Below, piece after piece: positions 1 to 11,556 of a stretch of 64,000 bases of DNA. The notes under the pieces are model-generated. The model had not been told where the DNA came from and made no database searches. It was given only the letters and a program-made list of their open reading frames with translations. Source of the DNA: Saturnia japonica. Its lineage: Eukaryota > Arthropoda > Insecta > Lepidoptera > Saturniidae. Numbering within the stretch: the first letter of the stretch is position 1; the number at the start of each line of letters is the position of its first letter. A program made the translations under genes and the position numbers. The stretch spans positions 19,773,590-19,837,589 of the forward strand of contig CM065308.1 of NCBI GenBank assembly GCA_033032175.1, given 5' to 3'.

Positions 1-44
1 AAAGGCTATAGTATAACTACATGAGCTTAAACAGCAGAGCATTA

Positions 45-853
45 GGTTGCCTGTCCACTAATGCGGAGCGAGGCTACGGAACTTTTATTGAAATACAAAT
101 TCCTAATTACAATATTGAAGAATTTTTTTTCGTAACATGGAATAAAAAATTTTGTTTTCATTTTGTTATATTTTAGCAACTTTTAGTTGGTCTATAGTAC
201 TTGCTGTTGCAGATTAAGCTACTGCAAGCTCAAAATAAAAATAAATAAGTTCGCTAGGTTGCGGCGGCAAATGATCGGACATGTGTATTTGTATTTAGGA
301 ATTCAGAATATCTTCTTATAAGCTAATATATACATAATACATCTTAGAATGCTCATTATAGCCGTGCCCAACTGGAGAAAAAAGAAAAAAAAAAATTTTT
401 TCTCAAAAACTATTGACTTGATCAAAATTTATCCAAGAAAAAAAGTTAAAAATACACCTCGGAAATATTAGCTACTTTGCATCTAAAGAACTCAACCGGT
501 GCGGCGGCGGACATGTTTCTTATTATTTGATATTCAGAACATCTTAATCTACAATCAAATCTAAACTAGAAGCTGCTCAACTGATAATTTTTTGACTAAT
601 AAAATAACACTTGAATTTTTCCAATAGATAAATTTAATTATTTTGTCTCGAATTCTATTGACTTTATATCGAAATTTATTTAAGAACAAACTTATTTGAA
701 TTATGATCGATCATCCTTGAAAATAAAACTTAGATTGAAATTTCGACTTTCGATGCCTATTTCATTGCGAATCCTGAACCACTATGAATGACTCGCAATA
801 CAGCTCCACAACCTCGCTCAGCTTTCTCGCTCCGCATCAATGGACAGGCAACC
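45..853. mobile_element. Element with 28-bp terminal inverted repeats (non-autonomous DNA transposon candidate)
   Basis: Positions 45-72 and 826-853 are inverted repeats of each other, with 26 of 28 bases identical. The outer part reads GGTTGCCTGTCCA and the inner part ATGCGGAGCGAG. The 809-bp interval has no transposase-like reading frame, so it would be a non-autonomous element. Flanking bases are ATTA on the left and TTAA on the right, so I cannot fix the target-site duplication or the superfamily. The interior carries a diverged direct repeat, listed separately. The TIRs are seen directly; the mobile nature is inferred. Confidence 0.6.
255..740. repeat. Diverged direct duplication inside the TIR element
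   Basis: Two units of roughly 240 bp follow each other, starting near 255 and 497. Both open with GCGGCGGC, then GGACATGT, then an ATTCAGAA(T/C)ATCTT block. Both later contain a CTATTGACTT...AAATTTAT block, at about 410 and 652. Spacing differs by small indels, so the duplication is old. No reading frame spans the units. Confidence 0.45.
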
Positions 854-869
854 TTAACCATGAATGTAA

Positions 870-2139
870 AGGAATCTAGCAAACTATACGAAGTACAGAA
901 AGTAAGAACAAAAATGGCCTACACGGGAGTAACGATCCCAGACGAAGCGCATGCCTCCGATGATTTCAGTATTTCAAATTTCTGGCTCCTTTGTTAGAAT
1001 TTTCCATAGAAATTTTATTTCCAATTCACTTCACTTGTGTAAAAGTGCCATCAATATTACATAATATATAGTTGAATAACAATTTACGATTAAAAAATAA
1101 AAAGTCTGATATGAATGAGGTATAATATCGATTATAAATTGTTGGCAAATTGTATCGATCATTGTTATGCACAACTCTCATTAATTCAACTCGCGTAACT
1201 AGGAGTGAGCAACTGTCATTTGTCATCAATCTGTCAAGAGCCGTATTCAGATATTTTGACCATTAACTTTTCAATCTTGTTAAATGATTAAACTTTTTTT
1301 ATCAAAGCGTGTCCTTAAATGTTTTTTTTTAATTATAAATATGGCAAACACTCCGCATACTAAAATCAAATAAAAACTCTACATATATTTGTCACACTTG
1401 ACATTGGCGAAATTGCCTAAATATTGAAAAAAATACATATTTAATCTAAATGTAATTTAATAACTTTTGAGCAATTCTACATTTTTTATTATAATCATTA
1501 AAATTTTCTTATCATGATAAATTGAAAGAAATATCCCAAATGTTATTTTAATTTAAATAAAATATATTATAGTTGTTTAAACGATGACCTATATTATATT
1601 ATATCCGGTCAAAGCTCATTCTAAGTCAAGTGTCTACTACCAGAGACCTTTGGCGAAAGGGATAACCTGCCACCACAGCTTTTTTCGCTTTTTCCGATTT
1701 TAACAACCTTAAATGACCTTAAAACAGTAGTGTTAAGGGTCAAAATTCAACTGAAAAGGACTTGAAATCGAGTTCACTCTTATTTAAATAAGGCAGTCGT
1801 GCGAGAAAAGGATGAAAGGATTGTCTGTTTGAAGAGTGAATAGGACAGTTGATGGCGATGTTGCCACGCTTTTGGCTAGTGTTGGGATTTTGTGGCTGGT
1901 CGTTTTGTCGCTATTTTGAAATGGAAAGTGATTGATTTTAGCTCGGATATTAACATTCAATGGTTCATAGACTTTGATATTTTTTTAATAGTAGAAGAGT
2001 TGCCTTATGTGTATTAGCTTGGAAGTCTTAGGTTCCATATTTGGTAGAAGTTAAAATTAGTGGTTGCTGGTAAAATAAACCTTAGATTTCGACTTCTGTT
2101 TGTCCTTATCAGCTAATAATTGTTATATTTTATGACTCA
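870..2139. other. AT-rich stretch, no recognised feature
   Basis: No coding signature, TIR pair or named repeat was recognised. A block near 1,800-1,860 weakly resembles the KRRVNRHL end of the LINE remnant at 49,414, but too weakly to annotate. Confidence 0.5.
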
Positions 2140-2347
2140 GCATAACGTACCATCACGACTGTATCCACGTAGGCTTCGGCAGGGGTGTACATTAATACAC
2201 CCACAGTTCGCCGGGTATGTTTTTAAGGTCCCATGTAATAAGGGGTGAGCCTATTGCCATTAATCGGACAAAAACCAAACTCCGCGCTGCTATTGAAAAT
2301 TTCATAGAAAAACCCAATAATCACTTTGCTCGACCTGGGAATCGAAA
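2140..2347 (-). repeat. SINE-B copy, head truncated
   Basis: This matches the copies at 22,011 and 46,234 over the block containing CCGGGTATGTTTTTA and GGTCCCATGTAATA. On the minus strand it begins near the CGACCTGGGAATCGA segment and ends near CGTTATG. The tRNA-like A box seen in the other two copies is missing here. The family is widespread in Lepidoptera as I recall it, but I have not compared it with a database. Confidence 0.55.
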
Positions 2348-3032
2348 TAAAAGATAATCTACTTTATTGATATAAATATAAAGTGTATATATTTGTTTTA
2401 ATGTTATAGTATTATGTGACCATTTTTTGTGTATATAATATAATTAATATATTATAATTATGTTGCGTGTTTATTTGTTTACTTGCATATGGCTCGAGCG
2501 GTTTGATTCAATTTTATATTTATAGTTTTACTTTCAAGTTTATCTAGATAGTGAGTAAAACATGAGTTTTTTTTTTTACTAATGACTATATAAATAGTGA
2601 TTTAAAAGTGATATTTATTCTTTCATAAAAATCATAATCTTCATTAAATTATTCGTTATCGTTTTGTTTCTGAAACAATAAAGTTATTAGTCAATATAAG
2701 TACAATATCTTACATGAATTAATGTTGAATTTAATTTATTATTGTTACGTTGTATTAAAATAGAAAAGTATCGATGTCCTAATAAACGTCCCTATCGTCC
2801 AGATGGCGTCGACAGGCACTACGAGCCGACAACTTGAATTCGGCCTGTTCGGAATTCCTCGCGTCGCCTTTGCCTCTTGTGCGCATGCGTACTGCGCGTG
2901 TTTGAGATTTTGGCTATTTCTTTTTTTTAAGTGGCAATCTATCATAACTATAGACGTTGTTTTGATATTGGCAGCATCATTCACTAAACTTTCATAAAAT
3001 AAAACGCAATCGCAGACATACAGAATTTTAAG
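2348..3032. other. Mostly AT-rich; one GC-richer patch
   Basis: The patch at about 2,800-2,905 is GC-richer and contains GCGCATGCGTACTGCGCGTG. Similar GC-rich patches lie near 35,010-35,075 and 48,265-48,320. They may be fragments of one repeat or relics of a promoter. Nothing else was recognised. Confidence 0.3.
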
Positions 3033-3325
3033 CAATAATGCCTTAGTGGTAGCGTGTATGAAAACCGCGTCTATTCACGTGAATTCAAACTCCTAGAATA
3101 TGCCTGAGTCTTCGATGGAGAAAAATATCGCTATGAAATCCAGCATCCTGATAGAGAATTTTCTAAAACCCACCTGACCAGCTACTACCCTCAAATTGAG
3201 TACTTATAGGTAGGTAAGTTCTGCTGCACTTAAGAGATAGTTCCTTTCACTAGGCTTAGCGTGTTAATTAGCATCTTAGACCACGTCGTAACTTAACATC
3301 AGATGAGATTTTGGTGAAATTCTAA
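3033..3325 (+). repeat. SINE-A copy with tRNA-like head
   Basis: An A-box-like TGCCTTAGTGG at 3,039 and a B-box-like GAATTCAAACTCC at 3,081-3,093 make a tRNA-like Pol III promoter. The body then follows the family order: a GGAGAAAAATATCGC(T/G)ATGAAA block, ACTACCCTCAA, and a tail resembling CAGATGAGATTTTGG. The full-length copies at 53,969 and 58,590 have the same architecture. No intact target-site duplication was identified. Confidence 0.7.
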
Positions 3326-3394
3326 GCTGATTAAAAAATTGAATATAATTGATAATATTTAATGTTATTTTTACTGAAATATCTTCATTGTTAT

Positions 3395-3668
3395 CATCAG
3401 CTTGTATTTGTATACTGCTGGACATAGGCCGCTCCAGGGATCATCCTTGGAACCGATCTTCAGTTCTTCCTTTCGAATCCAGTCACCCTGCACAGGTCGT
3501 TGCTCCGTCTGGGAGATAGGCTTCGTTTGCTTACCCCATTAGTTATAAGTTCTTCAGCATATGTGGTACCAATCCACTGCCACTTCAGCGAGTTCATCCT
3601 TTGAGCTATGTCGATAACCCTCTTTCGCGGTCTGATTAGATCATTTCTAACTATATCCTTTAACTGAA
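3395..3668 (-). pseudogene. 3' end of a non-LTR retrotransposon ORF2, broken
   Basis: On the minus strand the frame reads RPRKRVIDIAQRMNSLKWQW, the conserved C-terminal segment of a LINE polyprotein (family form: TDIA-R---LKWQWAGH). After that the frame breaks. A later segment in another frame resembles the terminal D-WIRKA-DR and AYVQQW motifs, with AAYVQQY visible near 3,425. The remnant ends in the 3' tail GCCTATGTCCAGCAGTATAC. The reverse transcriptase and endonuclease regions are absent, as in a 5'-truncated insertion. Several frameshifts make it non-coding. The same family seems to have left the remnant at 35,700. The clade is not assigned with confidence. Confidence 0.65.
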
Positions 3669-3699
3669 ATATCCATAATATATTTTAAAAAAAATGTGT

Positions 3700-4050
3700 G
3701 CAATTCACACGTGGTAGAAGTGAAACCTTACACTTATGTTTTTTAATTCAAAAAATGATCAAATACACACTAATTTAAATTTTATGAAAATGTATATACA
3801 AGTACTACAATACTATTCACAATATCATTTTCAATCAATGCACATTTGAAATATCCATGGTAACCAAACACAATATCAAGCAGTAAAAGAATGACATAAA
3901 TGTTGTCTTAAAATTTTTTGTTTCGTGCCTTTTTGGTGAGGTAATATAATTCATTATTACGTGGCATTCTTTTTACTGTCGCTTTCGCTTTTTAGTTTCA
4001 TCGACTTTCAAATCACAACGATGCTACAGAAGTTTTCACATTCAAAAATA
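3700..4050 (-). repeat. Repeat E, copy 1 (inverted relative to copy at 17,905)
   Basis: About 350 bp matches the reverse complement of 17,905-18,265 across its length. Shared blocks include TTTCATCGACTTTCAAATCA, GGTAACC with CCATGG, and ATAAAATTTAAATTAGTGTG in the opposite orientation. The ends are short inverted repeats built on GAAGTGAAAC, which suggests a DNA-transposon relic (MITE). There is no coding capacity. Confidence 0.55.
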
Positions 4051-4554
4051 TTAATCCATTATTTCATCATATTTCTTTGTAAACCAGTAGAATGAGATAT
4101 GTGTGATGATTTGTAAACACCTTACTATTTCTTTTAACGGTAGTATACTGTTATAATCTTCCCGTCTAATAAAACTCTCCATTCACCCACACACATAAGC
4201 ATATCTTTCATTAACGTTACGTCATTTCAAAAAATTTACGTTTTACCTTTTAACAGATCTTAAATTCCGTCCAACAGATATCTCCGTGTTAATTGTTTTG
4301 GTGAAAAAGTTGGGGGCGAATGCTTGCTGACCAATTGACGCTATTAGCTTGGATATAATGCACAGGGTTTTGTGTGGGGGTGGCTCGATTGACTGTTGAA
4401 TGGCTATCGAGATTACATAAACATGCTTATTGATGAAAATATATATATGGAAGACTAATGCTTTATCCGTGGAATTGCTCGCAAAATAGTCGAGTTGTTA
4501 TTATTAAATGAATTGTTAAATACCAATTTTCGTAGATGTATCTTCAAAAATTAC

Positions 4555-4720
4555 GGATTTTCGTACAAACTTTCATCCCCATTTTCATCACCTTCAGGGT
4601 TTACTTTCCAAAAAGCCTTCGTAATTTCCACGGTCATAGTCCCAAAATCCCAAAATTTGGGCTATGCGTTAGTTATCCTTTTTACATGGAAGGCAACGTG
4701 AGAAAGGAATTTTGTATAAT
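4555..4720. repeat. Possible LINE 3' UTR fragment
   Basis: The segment ACAAACTTTCATCCCCATTT followed by CACCTTCAGGG resembles the untranslated tail of common lepidopteran LINEs. It is related in style to the fragment at 12,590. The match is from recall only. Confidence 0.25.
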
Positions 4721-5689
4721 CTTACAATTTCACCAGGATGTATCTGTACAATTTCACCTTGATGCTCTGTAACCAAATTAAAAAGAGATTTGGTAATCAA
4801 AGGACAACAATAAACGTTAGAAATTCAAAGGGTAGTGGAGGTACGGTCATCAAAATGTATAGCTTAGATAGCCAACAAAATCGTACAAAGAGTAAAAGAG
4901 ATAGATACACTAAGATATCCCCAACGTAACTTCAATACTTTAATGTTCCTTTGTTTGTCTTCTATGCGTTCCTAAAACTATAACCAGTTTACTATAGATG
5001 TCTATAGACTTCAATTTCGAAGATAACAGGAAAAAAGTCTCGGGCACAGGCTAGTTTTTTTAAGGTCCTTTTGGCCTTTTACTAAATTGGTACATCTGCG
5101 ATTATACCAATAATGCCCCCTGTGTATTCTTAGAGGGCCTTTTGTTAATTTGTTTTCTAATTATCGACGAAATTATTTTGCTTAATTAAGTACAACCTAG
5201 TTATCAATATATATTATTTTCAAGATATTTGTTGTTAAATTATTTAGTGCTGTAAAATACAATTTGAACCTTAAAAAAGGCATTTTTATTACATAGATAA
5301 TAATATCGCGTTCAATAGAATGAGCAGTATTTTCTTGGCGTTTACTATCAATTAGTTTAAAAATAACTAGCCCTACAGACGTCCTGGTTTTTTCAATACT
5401 CAATAATTCTAACACAGCGTTAACTAATTCGATATTTTTCCCCAAAAACTCTTCGAGGATCATAACGAGTAAAACAAAACAACAATTACGCACAACTATT
5501 GTTCGAACCGTAAGATGGTGATGAGTTAATAAAAATTCCAAAAGAAAAAAAAAAACAATTTTAGTTTATCCAATATTTTCCAATGTTATATGAGTAACTT
5601 TTTCAATTTTCTTTATGAACCTTATTCTGACTATGACATTAAAAAAAGGATTAACCAATTCGGTCCAGCCCTTCTCAAGTGGTTCCCTT

Positions 5690-5808
5690 TTTACGACTTT
5701 CCGCGCAGTTTTGTGACATCTCAGAATTCATGGTACATGTTGTTTACTATTATTTTCAATCCACTTGTGCATAATAACCAAGCCAGATTATGCAAAATTC
5801 CACATATT
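5690..5808 (+). repeat. Repeat F, copy 1, abutting repeat D
   Basis: This matches, in the opposite orientation, the copies at 38,478, 39,725 and 58,140. The shared core is ATTTTCAATCCACTT, then GCATAATAACCAAG, then ATTATGCAAAATTCCA. It runs directly into repeat D at 5,809 with no spacer, so one element probably inserted at or near the edge of the other. Confidence 0.5.
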
Positions 5809-6113
5809 CAAGCGGTCGCCCTGTGGTCGAAATTCGACCAGCGACTTTTTAATCATAAACTCTTTTCTGTTTGACATTTACAGTATGAACTTAAACAATG
5901 AATATTATATCACTTGCTATTCACTTTTCATTGAGTGACAATGTCAATATTTTGGGAGGTCTAAGTTCAATGGCATTGGTGAAGTTAGGGTTCGCAGACT
6001 TAATTTAATTTATTTAATATATTCGTAATAGATATTATAGATAAATTTTAGCTTTCTACACTCCTTCTCCATATAAACTTTAACCATGCCAAATCTCACA
6101 GTCTTCTGGCTGT
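5809..6113 (+). repeat. Repeat D, copy 1
   Basis: One of four copies in the window (also 29,207, 30,921 and 41,206). It starts AGCGGTCGCC and contains TGTTTGACATTTACAGTAT and TTGAGTGACAATGTCAATATT. It ends with ATATAAACTT...CCAAATCTCACAGTCTTC. There is no coding signature or clear TIR. The class is unknown. Confidence 0.55.
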
Positions 6114-6343
6114 GTCCCACGGTTTGGTTTGTATGTACCTTTTTTTCTTTTGTTTTCCGGGACTTCTATCCTACTGATTATATCAGTCACATTGTACCCA
6201 ATCCATACCATCATCAAATCAAGAGAGTCGCCGATGAGCCAGCACTACCAGGTCGTACAACATCTTGGCTTCCTCCGAAGACGTTTCCGCCAAAATGCAG
6301 TGAAAAATGCCTATGTTTTGACAGTTTAAACTCATATTATTCA

Positions 6344-6490
6344 TCAGTGACTCCCTTTGAATCCTATTTTTTCATACTCTGCTAGTAAATGATGCACGTC
6401 ATCGATCCTTCCACATACACTACAGTTGGGTGACTCTGTTTTTCGCATTAGATACGTAAATCTTCCCGATGGATAGTGCCCCGAACGAAG
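6344..6490 (-). pseudogene. C-terminal zinc knuckle of a non-LTR retrotransposon
   Basis: The minus-strand frame from 6,490 to a stop at 6,344 reads LRSGHYPSGRF, TYLMRKTESPNCSVCG, then RIDDVHHLLAE. The C-x2-C followed by an HH pair is the CCHC-like motif that ends ORF2 of I/R1-type LINEs. It lies just downstream, on the same strand, of the RNase H fragment at 6,663-6,977, which is the order expected for that class. The fourth ligand, usually a Cys a few residues later (HFLxxC), is Tyr here. An in-frame stop lies immediately upstream at 6,491. Confidence 0.7.
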
Positions 6491-6662
6491 TCATAATGCT
6501 ATCTTTATATATGGTCGACTTAAATAACATTCACTAAACCAAGGCTTATGAAGAGGCTGACACTGTAATGTCTTATACCAAATACCTTTTTCTTTACTTC
6601 TTTCATCAAAATATTCACTCCTATTTTCGTTTTTTTTTTTTTTTTTTTAATTTTGTCATAAT

Positions 6663-6977
6663 TTACCAATAATCGACTTTAACCTTCTTTAATATACCCT
6701 GAGTTGATCCTAATTTTGCACTACGGTCAGCCTCTTCATTACCCTTGATACAAACATGAGACGGAATCCATTGCAATATCAAAGACTGATTGTCAAACTG
6801 TTGTTTATATATGTGGTCTAAAATATTATAGGCTATTGACGCGCCTCTGTAGTCAGAGGTACATCGAACTAGATGCTGAAGTGCACTTTTGCTGTCGGTT
6901 AAAATTACAACTTTTCTAATATTATTTTTAATTATATAAGTTATTGCCTCTGATATTGCATTGAGCTCCAATGACAT
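6663..6977 (-). pseudogene. RNase H domain fragment of a non-LTR retrotransposon (I/R1-like)
   Basis: The 104-residue frame contains three of the four RNase H catalytic positions: Glu in ELNAISEAI (about residue 4), Asp in VILTDSKSALQ (about residue 28), and Asp in WIPSHVCIKGNEEADRSAK (about residue 83, next to the conserved SH). The first catalytic Asp would lie upstream and is lost; a stop precedes the frame. In SHVGI the usual Gly is Cys. RNase H in this position is found in I, R1, LOA and related LINE clades and is absent from classic Jockey elements. The zinc-knuckle remnant follows on the same strand. It is a dead 5'-truncated copy, not a cellular ribonuclease H gene. Confidence 0.8.
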
Positions 6978-6999
6978 GTTTAATACTTATTACTACTTG

Positions 7000-9900
7000 T
7001 ATTCAGATTGCCAGATTTGTTGACGTTTATAGTCACTGCACCGCTCCTAAAGGTCATAGCGTGATGAGAGTTAACTTATAACCTTGCTCGATAAATAGAT
7101 TATAAAATCAGGCAAACAAACCAACAACAAGAGAATTTTTAACAAAAAAGAAAATCAACATCAATGATTTTTTGGAGTTCCCTGGTGTATTTTCGAAGTC
7201 AAAGGTCCAACGCTAATGCTAAAATGGGATCATCCTTGAGGTATCCCCTTTCCAATGAAAAAATAATCATCTAAATTTGTTCATAAGCAAAGAAGTTCGA
7301 ATTAAGAACCTCGTTCTATTTTTATGTCGGTTCCAACACAAATTAGCTTTATTATTAGGATATAGATTAATGATCAAACAATACGAATTCATAAATAACA
7401 TGATACAATTTTAAAAAGGAAAAAAATCTGACCGCAACAAAAATACGAAAAAACAAACAAAAACAAACTTTATTTTTCTATTTTTGCTTTTTATTTGATT
7501 CAGAGACATCGTACTTATATATTATATAACCTTTGTTACTCCCACAATTAAAGACGTATGCTAAATAAAATCCATCTAGCCGTTTAGTCTACAGGGCGTG
7601 CCAAAGAAATAGACATACATACCAGCGAAAAACATAACCCTCCTTTTTAGCAGACTGCTAAATAAATAACTTTACCAAAACGTGTTGTCTTATTTTTAAT
7701 CTACCATAATCAAATATGCAGGTAAGTTTTTAATATATGCTCAAAAAATATATAACTTCCAGTCGTCAAATAAAAATATTGTCGCAGCGGCGCGGCGCGG
7801 CGGTCATAACGTTTATAATTTTATAACGTATTTTAAAATATAATAAAAAATACCCTTCTCTAAGAAGCAACACAAAAGGGTCACACATATTTTTTAAGCC
7901 ATAAACGTTGTAAGGTCAGTAGTACCAGTAGCCGGGAATGTTTGCTCAGCCATTAACACCTGGACGCTCTAACCGAATATTCAAGCCGGGATGTGCCGGG
8001 ATATTTTGGGGATGCCAGTTTTTTAAATTTTATTTACAACAAAATATGCTTTTAATATTATAAATACCAAGTATACACTAAAAAAACTTCATCCTAACAT
8101 TAAGCAAACGATCACATATTAATTATTATCTAAATTACATTTCACAAACAAAATCTCTTTTAGAATATATTTTTGAGTTTCTTTTCGTATTTTTGGAGAA
8201 TCATTTTAGTACTAACATTTAAATTTATTTCAATGCTGATAGCATACCCTATATAGCATCATTATGTTTGTATTAATTTATTATTACTAAAACCATATGT
8301 TTTACATTGTTATACAATATAGTTTCCAGAGCACTTTAAAAAGCATTTATTTAAATAATTATTGTGCAATATAGAACATAATATTATACCTGGTTTTATC
8401 TTATTAATGAAAATAAAGTTGTAAAATAAACTTCCCGTATCATTAATCCTGCCTACCAACCGAACCCGTAGATATTATGCTAGTAAATCCTACTATTGAT
8501 TTTTAGGGGTTATGGGTTGGATTTGTGTGATTAGTAATTGCGATTATATTTTACATAATATAACTATATTATGTTTGTTAATTTTCAATTATTTTATTTT
8601 GTATACATGTGTATTTGCATGAATATTTAGATTTTAAATATAAATTTAAAATACATATCTGTCACCACAGTTATTTGATATTTATCCAGCACCCAATAAA
8701 CATTAATTAAAATGGATAAGTAGGAAATTTATAGTATTTTTCTTAAATAAAATTACAGCAAAGTTTTAAAATCCTACGTGTAGAAAACAAACTTATAATT
8801 TTTGTAAATATAGATAATCCTGATTTTTTCCGAAGATTATAAAATAATACACATAGAAAATGCACAAGTTTAATATCTAAATATACAATAAGGTTCCTGA
8901 TAGAGGATTAAATAGAGGTGTTTATCAACTTAGTACGCTGTACTACCATATTAAGGCATATATATATAAATATATATGTAATCATAAATGCACGGTATTG
9001 GCAATTGCTTACTTTACCTCTGTGGTGGAAGAGTCTTCTATCATATTTTTTTTGTAAAAGAGAATATTTATTCTTGTAATGAAAATTATTTCAACAATGA
9101 AAGAGAAAACTATGAATTACATTTGTTCAAAAGTAAATACATGATGTTTTTTTTTAATAGTGATAAAGTTTGTAGTAACTGGTAACTTGTCTTATTAGTT
9201 TCTAATGTAAATAAATGATATAATTATAAAGGAAATACATATTTTTTATTTTGTAGAGTTTAGTGTGCTGTATTACAATCTGCAAAATTGCATTAATAGT
9301 TTTATCATCTTTAAATTTTAACAATAATTTTAGGCAAATGTAATAAAATGGCAACACAGGCACAAAATAAAAACAGTTTTAACGTATCCCAATGGAAAAG
9401 TATTGTCTTAGCCGCTCCGGGCTCAATATATGGTGTGTTTGTACTATAATTTAAAACAGAAATACACCAACGGTATGCATCACTAATTATAGAAAACGTC
9501 TAATTTGAACAATGTTCATAAACGGCTGGTTCCGCAGTTATATTGGTTTAATTTCAAACGCAAGTAAAACGTAAAATGGAAAGCTGTTGCGACGCTATTT
9601 TGACAATTTAAAGTCACTATAATTTGTGTGTACATTTAGTTTGTATATTTGTAAACGATTTCTACAGTGTACCTTTGTTATTGACGTTTATTTTTTTAAA
9701 AGAAATTCCCTACTTAAAGTCTTTTGGGGAGGTACATTAATTACATGAGGTATTTTTTTGTATGCTCTCGTTGATTTTCGGTAAGATGTAGAACTCCCTT
9801 CACCCTTACGTGAGATTTAGCCTATAGTTTTTAAATAATTAAATTTATCTAGTATGTTTAATGTTCATGTATTTTGATTAATAACATTAAATACCTTAGT

Positions 9901-10185
9901 GTTAATACTGATATATTCTATAGAAATCCTGGACATGTGCAATATTTAATACAAAATTATTCATCTATTTATAATTATTTATAAACATGTATATTTTCTA
10001 AACTAAAAGGGTGACTTGAGATTTTTATTGTTTAAATAATATTTGGCGAGTATTTGCCAGAACTCTCCTACCATTTTATTAAGGTACAATTGAAATCTAT
10101 TTTAGGTAAGTATAAAATTAATTTATGTAAATAATTCTTTTAAGGCAATACTAATTTTAGTAGGTTGTCGTGGTTGTTGTTCTGG
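7000..10185. other. AT-rich stretch, essentially empty
   Basis: No protein signature or repeat shared with the rest of the window was found. Two local oddities: a GC run of CGGCGCGGC units at 7,783-7,803 inside very AT-rich sequence, and a short TA-rich run near 8,957-8,977. Short open frames here look like chance. Confidence 0.5.
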
Positions 10186-10188
10186 TGT

Positions 10189-10450
10189 GGTGTAACTAAA
10201 ATGGATCAGATCAGGAATTATTTTATCAGAGGAAGTCTTAAAATAGCACCAGTCTCAGAGAAGTTGAGGGGTTATAGGCTAGCGTGGTATGTTAAGTATG
10301 AAGGTGGATGGCTATAGAAGAGGAAGACCGAAAAAGGTATGGATGGATTGTGTGAAGAATGATATATGTATAAAAGGTCAGTATTTATACTGAGATGATA
10401 TTTGATAGAGTAGAGTGGAAGCAGAAAACATGTTGTGCCGACCCTACTTA
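10189..10450 (+). pseudogene. C-terminal remnant of a non-LTR retrotransposon ORF2
   Basis: Three consecutive pieces in three frames give the C-terminal order of a LINE polyprotein. The first, from 10,201, reads MDQIRNYFIRGSLKIAPVSE, then LRGYRLAWYVK, stopping at 10,315. The second, from 10,310, reads GYRRGRPKKVWMDCVKND. The third, from 10,389, reads TEMIFDRVEWKQKTCCADPT and ends in a stop at 10,448. In intact relatives these are one continuous frame (IRGSLKVAPV, GRPKKRWMDCV, DR--W, ADP). Two frameshifts therefore separate them. The reverse transcriptase core is absent. Confidence 0.75.
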
Positions 10451-11094
10451 AGTAGGACAAAAGGTTAAGAAGAAGACGAAGTAAGTTGTCGATACTTGAT
10501 TTTAGTAACAATAAGTAAGTAGATCCATAATATCAAATATTTCTGTAATTCGATACATCATATTAACAACTAAATATTTTTCGCTTTATTTTATTTAAAA
10601 TTAATGGTACTTTACGATTTCCTTTATTAACACTTTAAAATATTTTTAGAATCTGCAAAAAAAAAATACCTTGTCTAAGAACTATTCCAACTCAAATAAA
10701 AACGAAATATTTTAGACGATTATGATATTAAGGCTACGAGAACACATAATCGCAGTCAACCGTTTTGGGTAAGAATCAGTTTTCAAGAAATCAAAAAATC
10801 ATCCCACGTACGTCGAAGGGAGGGCGGGACACGTACAGACGAACTTACAGCTAACCAGAGAACGCTCAGGATGTTGTATCATCGCACTAAAACATTTTTA
10901 TTATTAAAACTGTGATCTCGACTGTGCCAAGTTAAACGCTGAAGCGAGTTAATGTAATGCATTAGCGCTGTAAATCACTATTTTATAATCTACTTCACTT
11001 GTGCACAGTAATATGTAAACTATGTACATCACGTAATATCAAATATTACAAATTTATTAATTAAAGAAAAAGCTTTCACACGACAGAAGCATTA

Positions 11095-11233
11095 CACTGA
11101 TGGTCTATCGTAGCAGATTTTTGGTGAGGGTGAGGGGGTCTTACAGCCGTAAAAACCGGCCATTAGCGACGCACAATCCTGCGGCCGTACCCTCCCGTGC
11201 CAAAAATCATCTGCGACAGATCGTGCAGTCTTA
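11095..11233. repeat. Fold-back (imperfect inverted repeat, ~140 bp)
   Basis: The left arm contains TCTATCGTAGCAGATTTTTG and the right arm, reversed and complemented, reads TCTGTCGCAGATGATTTTTG. Both arms continue into a purine-rich G(G/A)GAGGG block. The arms enclose about 50 bp. This could be a very small MITE or a structured RNA precursor. No target-site duplication is clear. Confidence 0.45.
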
Positions 11234-11305
11234 TGGTACCTACATCAAGTTCCTACCACAGACTCTTTAAATTGTTTTTTTTTTTAATGTAATGTTAAGT
11301 TACGA

Positions 11306-11556
11306 TGTGGGTAAACCTACTGGGAGGACTGGTTCTCAAGTGCAGCTGCCGGAATACACCTATAGGTGCTTGGCACCAGATTTTCAACTTGAACGTGACA
11401 GCTAACCAAACAGGTTTTAGAAAATACCTTACCACCATGCTACAATTTCATCACGATGTTTTCCTTCGCCGAAAGCTCATACTCATTGCAGGGATTCGAA
11501 CTCACGTCGATCGACGTGGTTTCCGTGCTCACTACCACTGAACTACCGTTGCTTTA
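11306..11556 (-). repeat. SINE-A copy
   Basis: On the minus strand it starts with AGCAACGGTAGTTCAGTGGT (A box within 11,535-11,547) and has the B box GAGTTCGAATCCC at 11,491-11,503. The body then contains AACATCGTGATGAAATTG and TATAGGTGTATTCCGGCAGC. The promoter boxes are among the best preserved in the window. Confidence 0.75.

Noticed and set aside
1800..1860. Weak similarity to the LINE ending KRRVNRHL
   Set aside because: Only a short stretch (AGAGTGAATAGGACAGTTGA) is similar and no upstream LINE motifs are present.
5197..5541. 114-codon open frame on the minus strand, the longest without a transposon signature
   Set aside because: In AT-rich DNA of this size about one such frame is expected by chance on a rough stop-codon estimate. 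It has no domain, no splice context and low-complexity hydrophobic content.
11305..11541. 78-codon plus-strand frame
   Set aside because: It is the antisense reading of a SINE-A copy.
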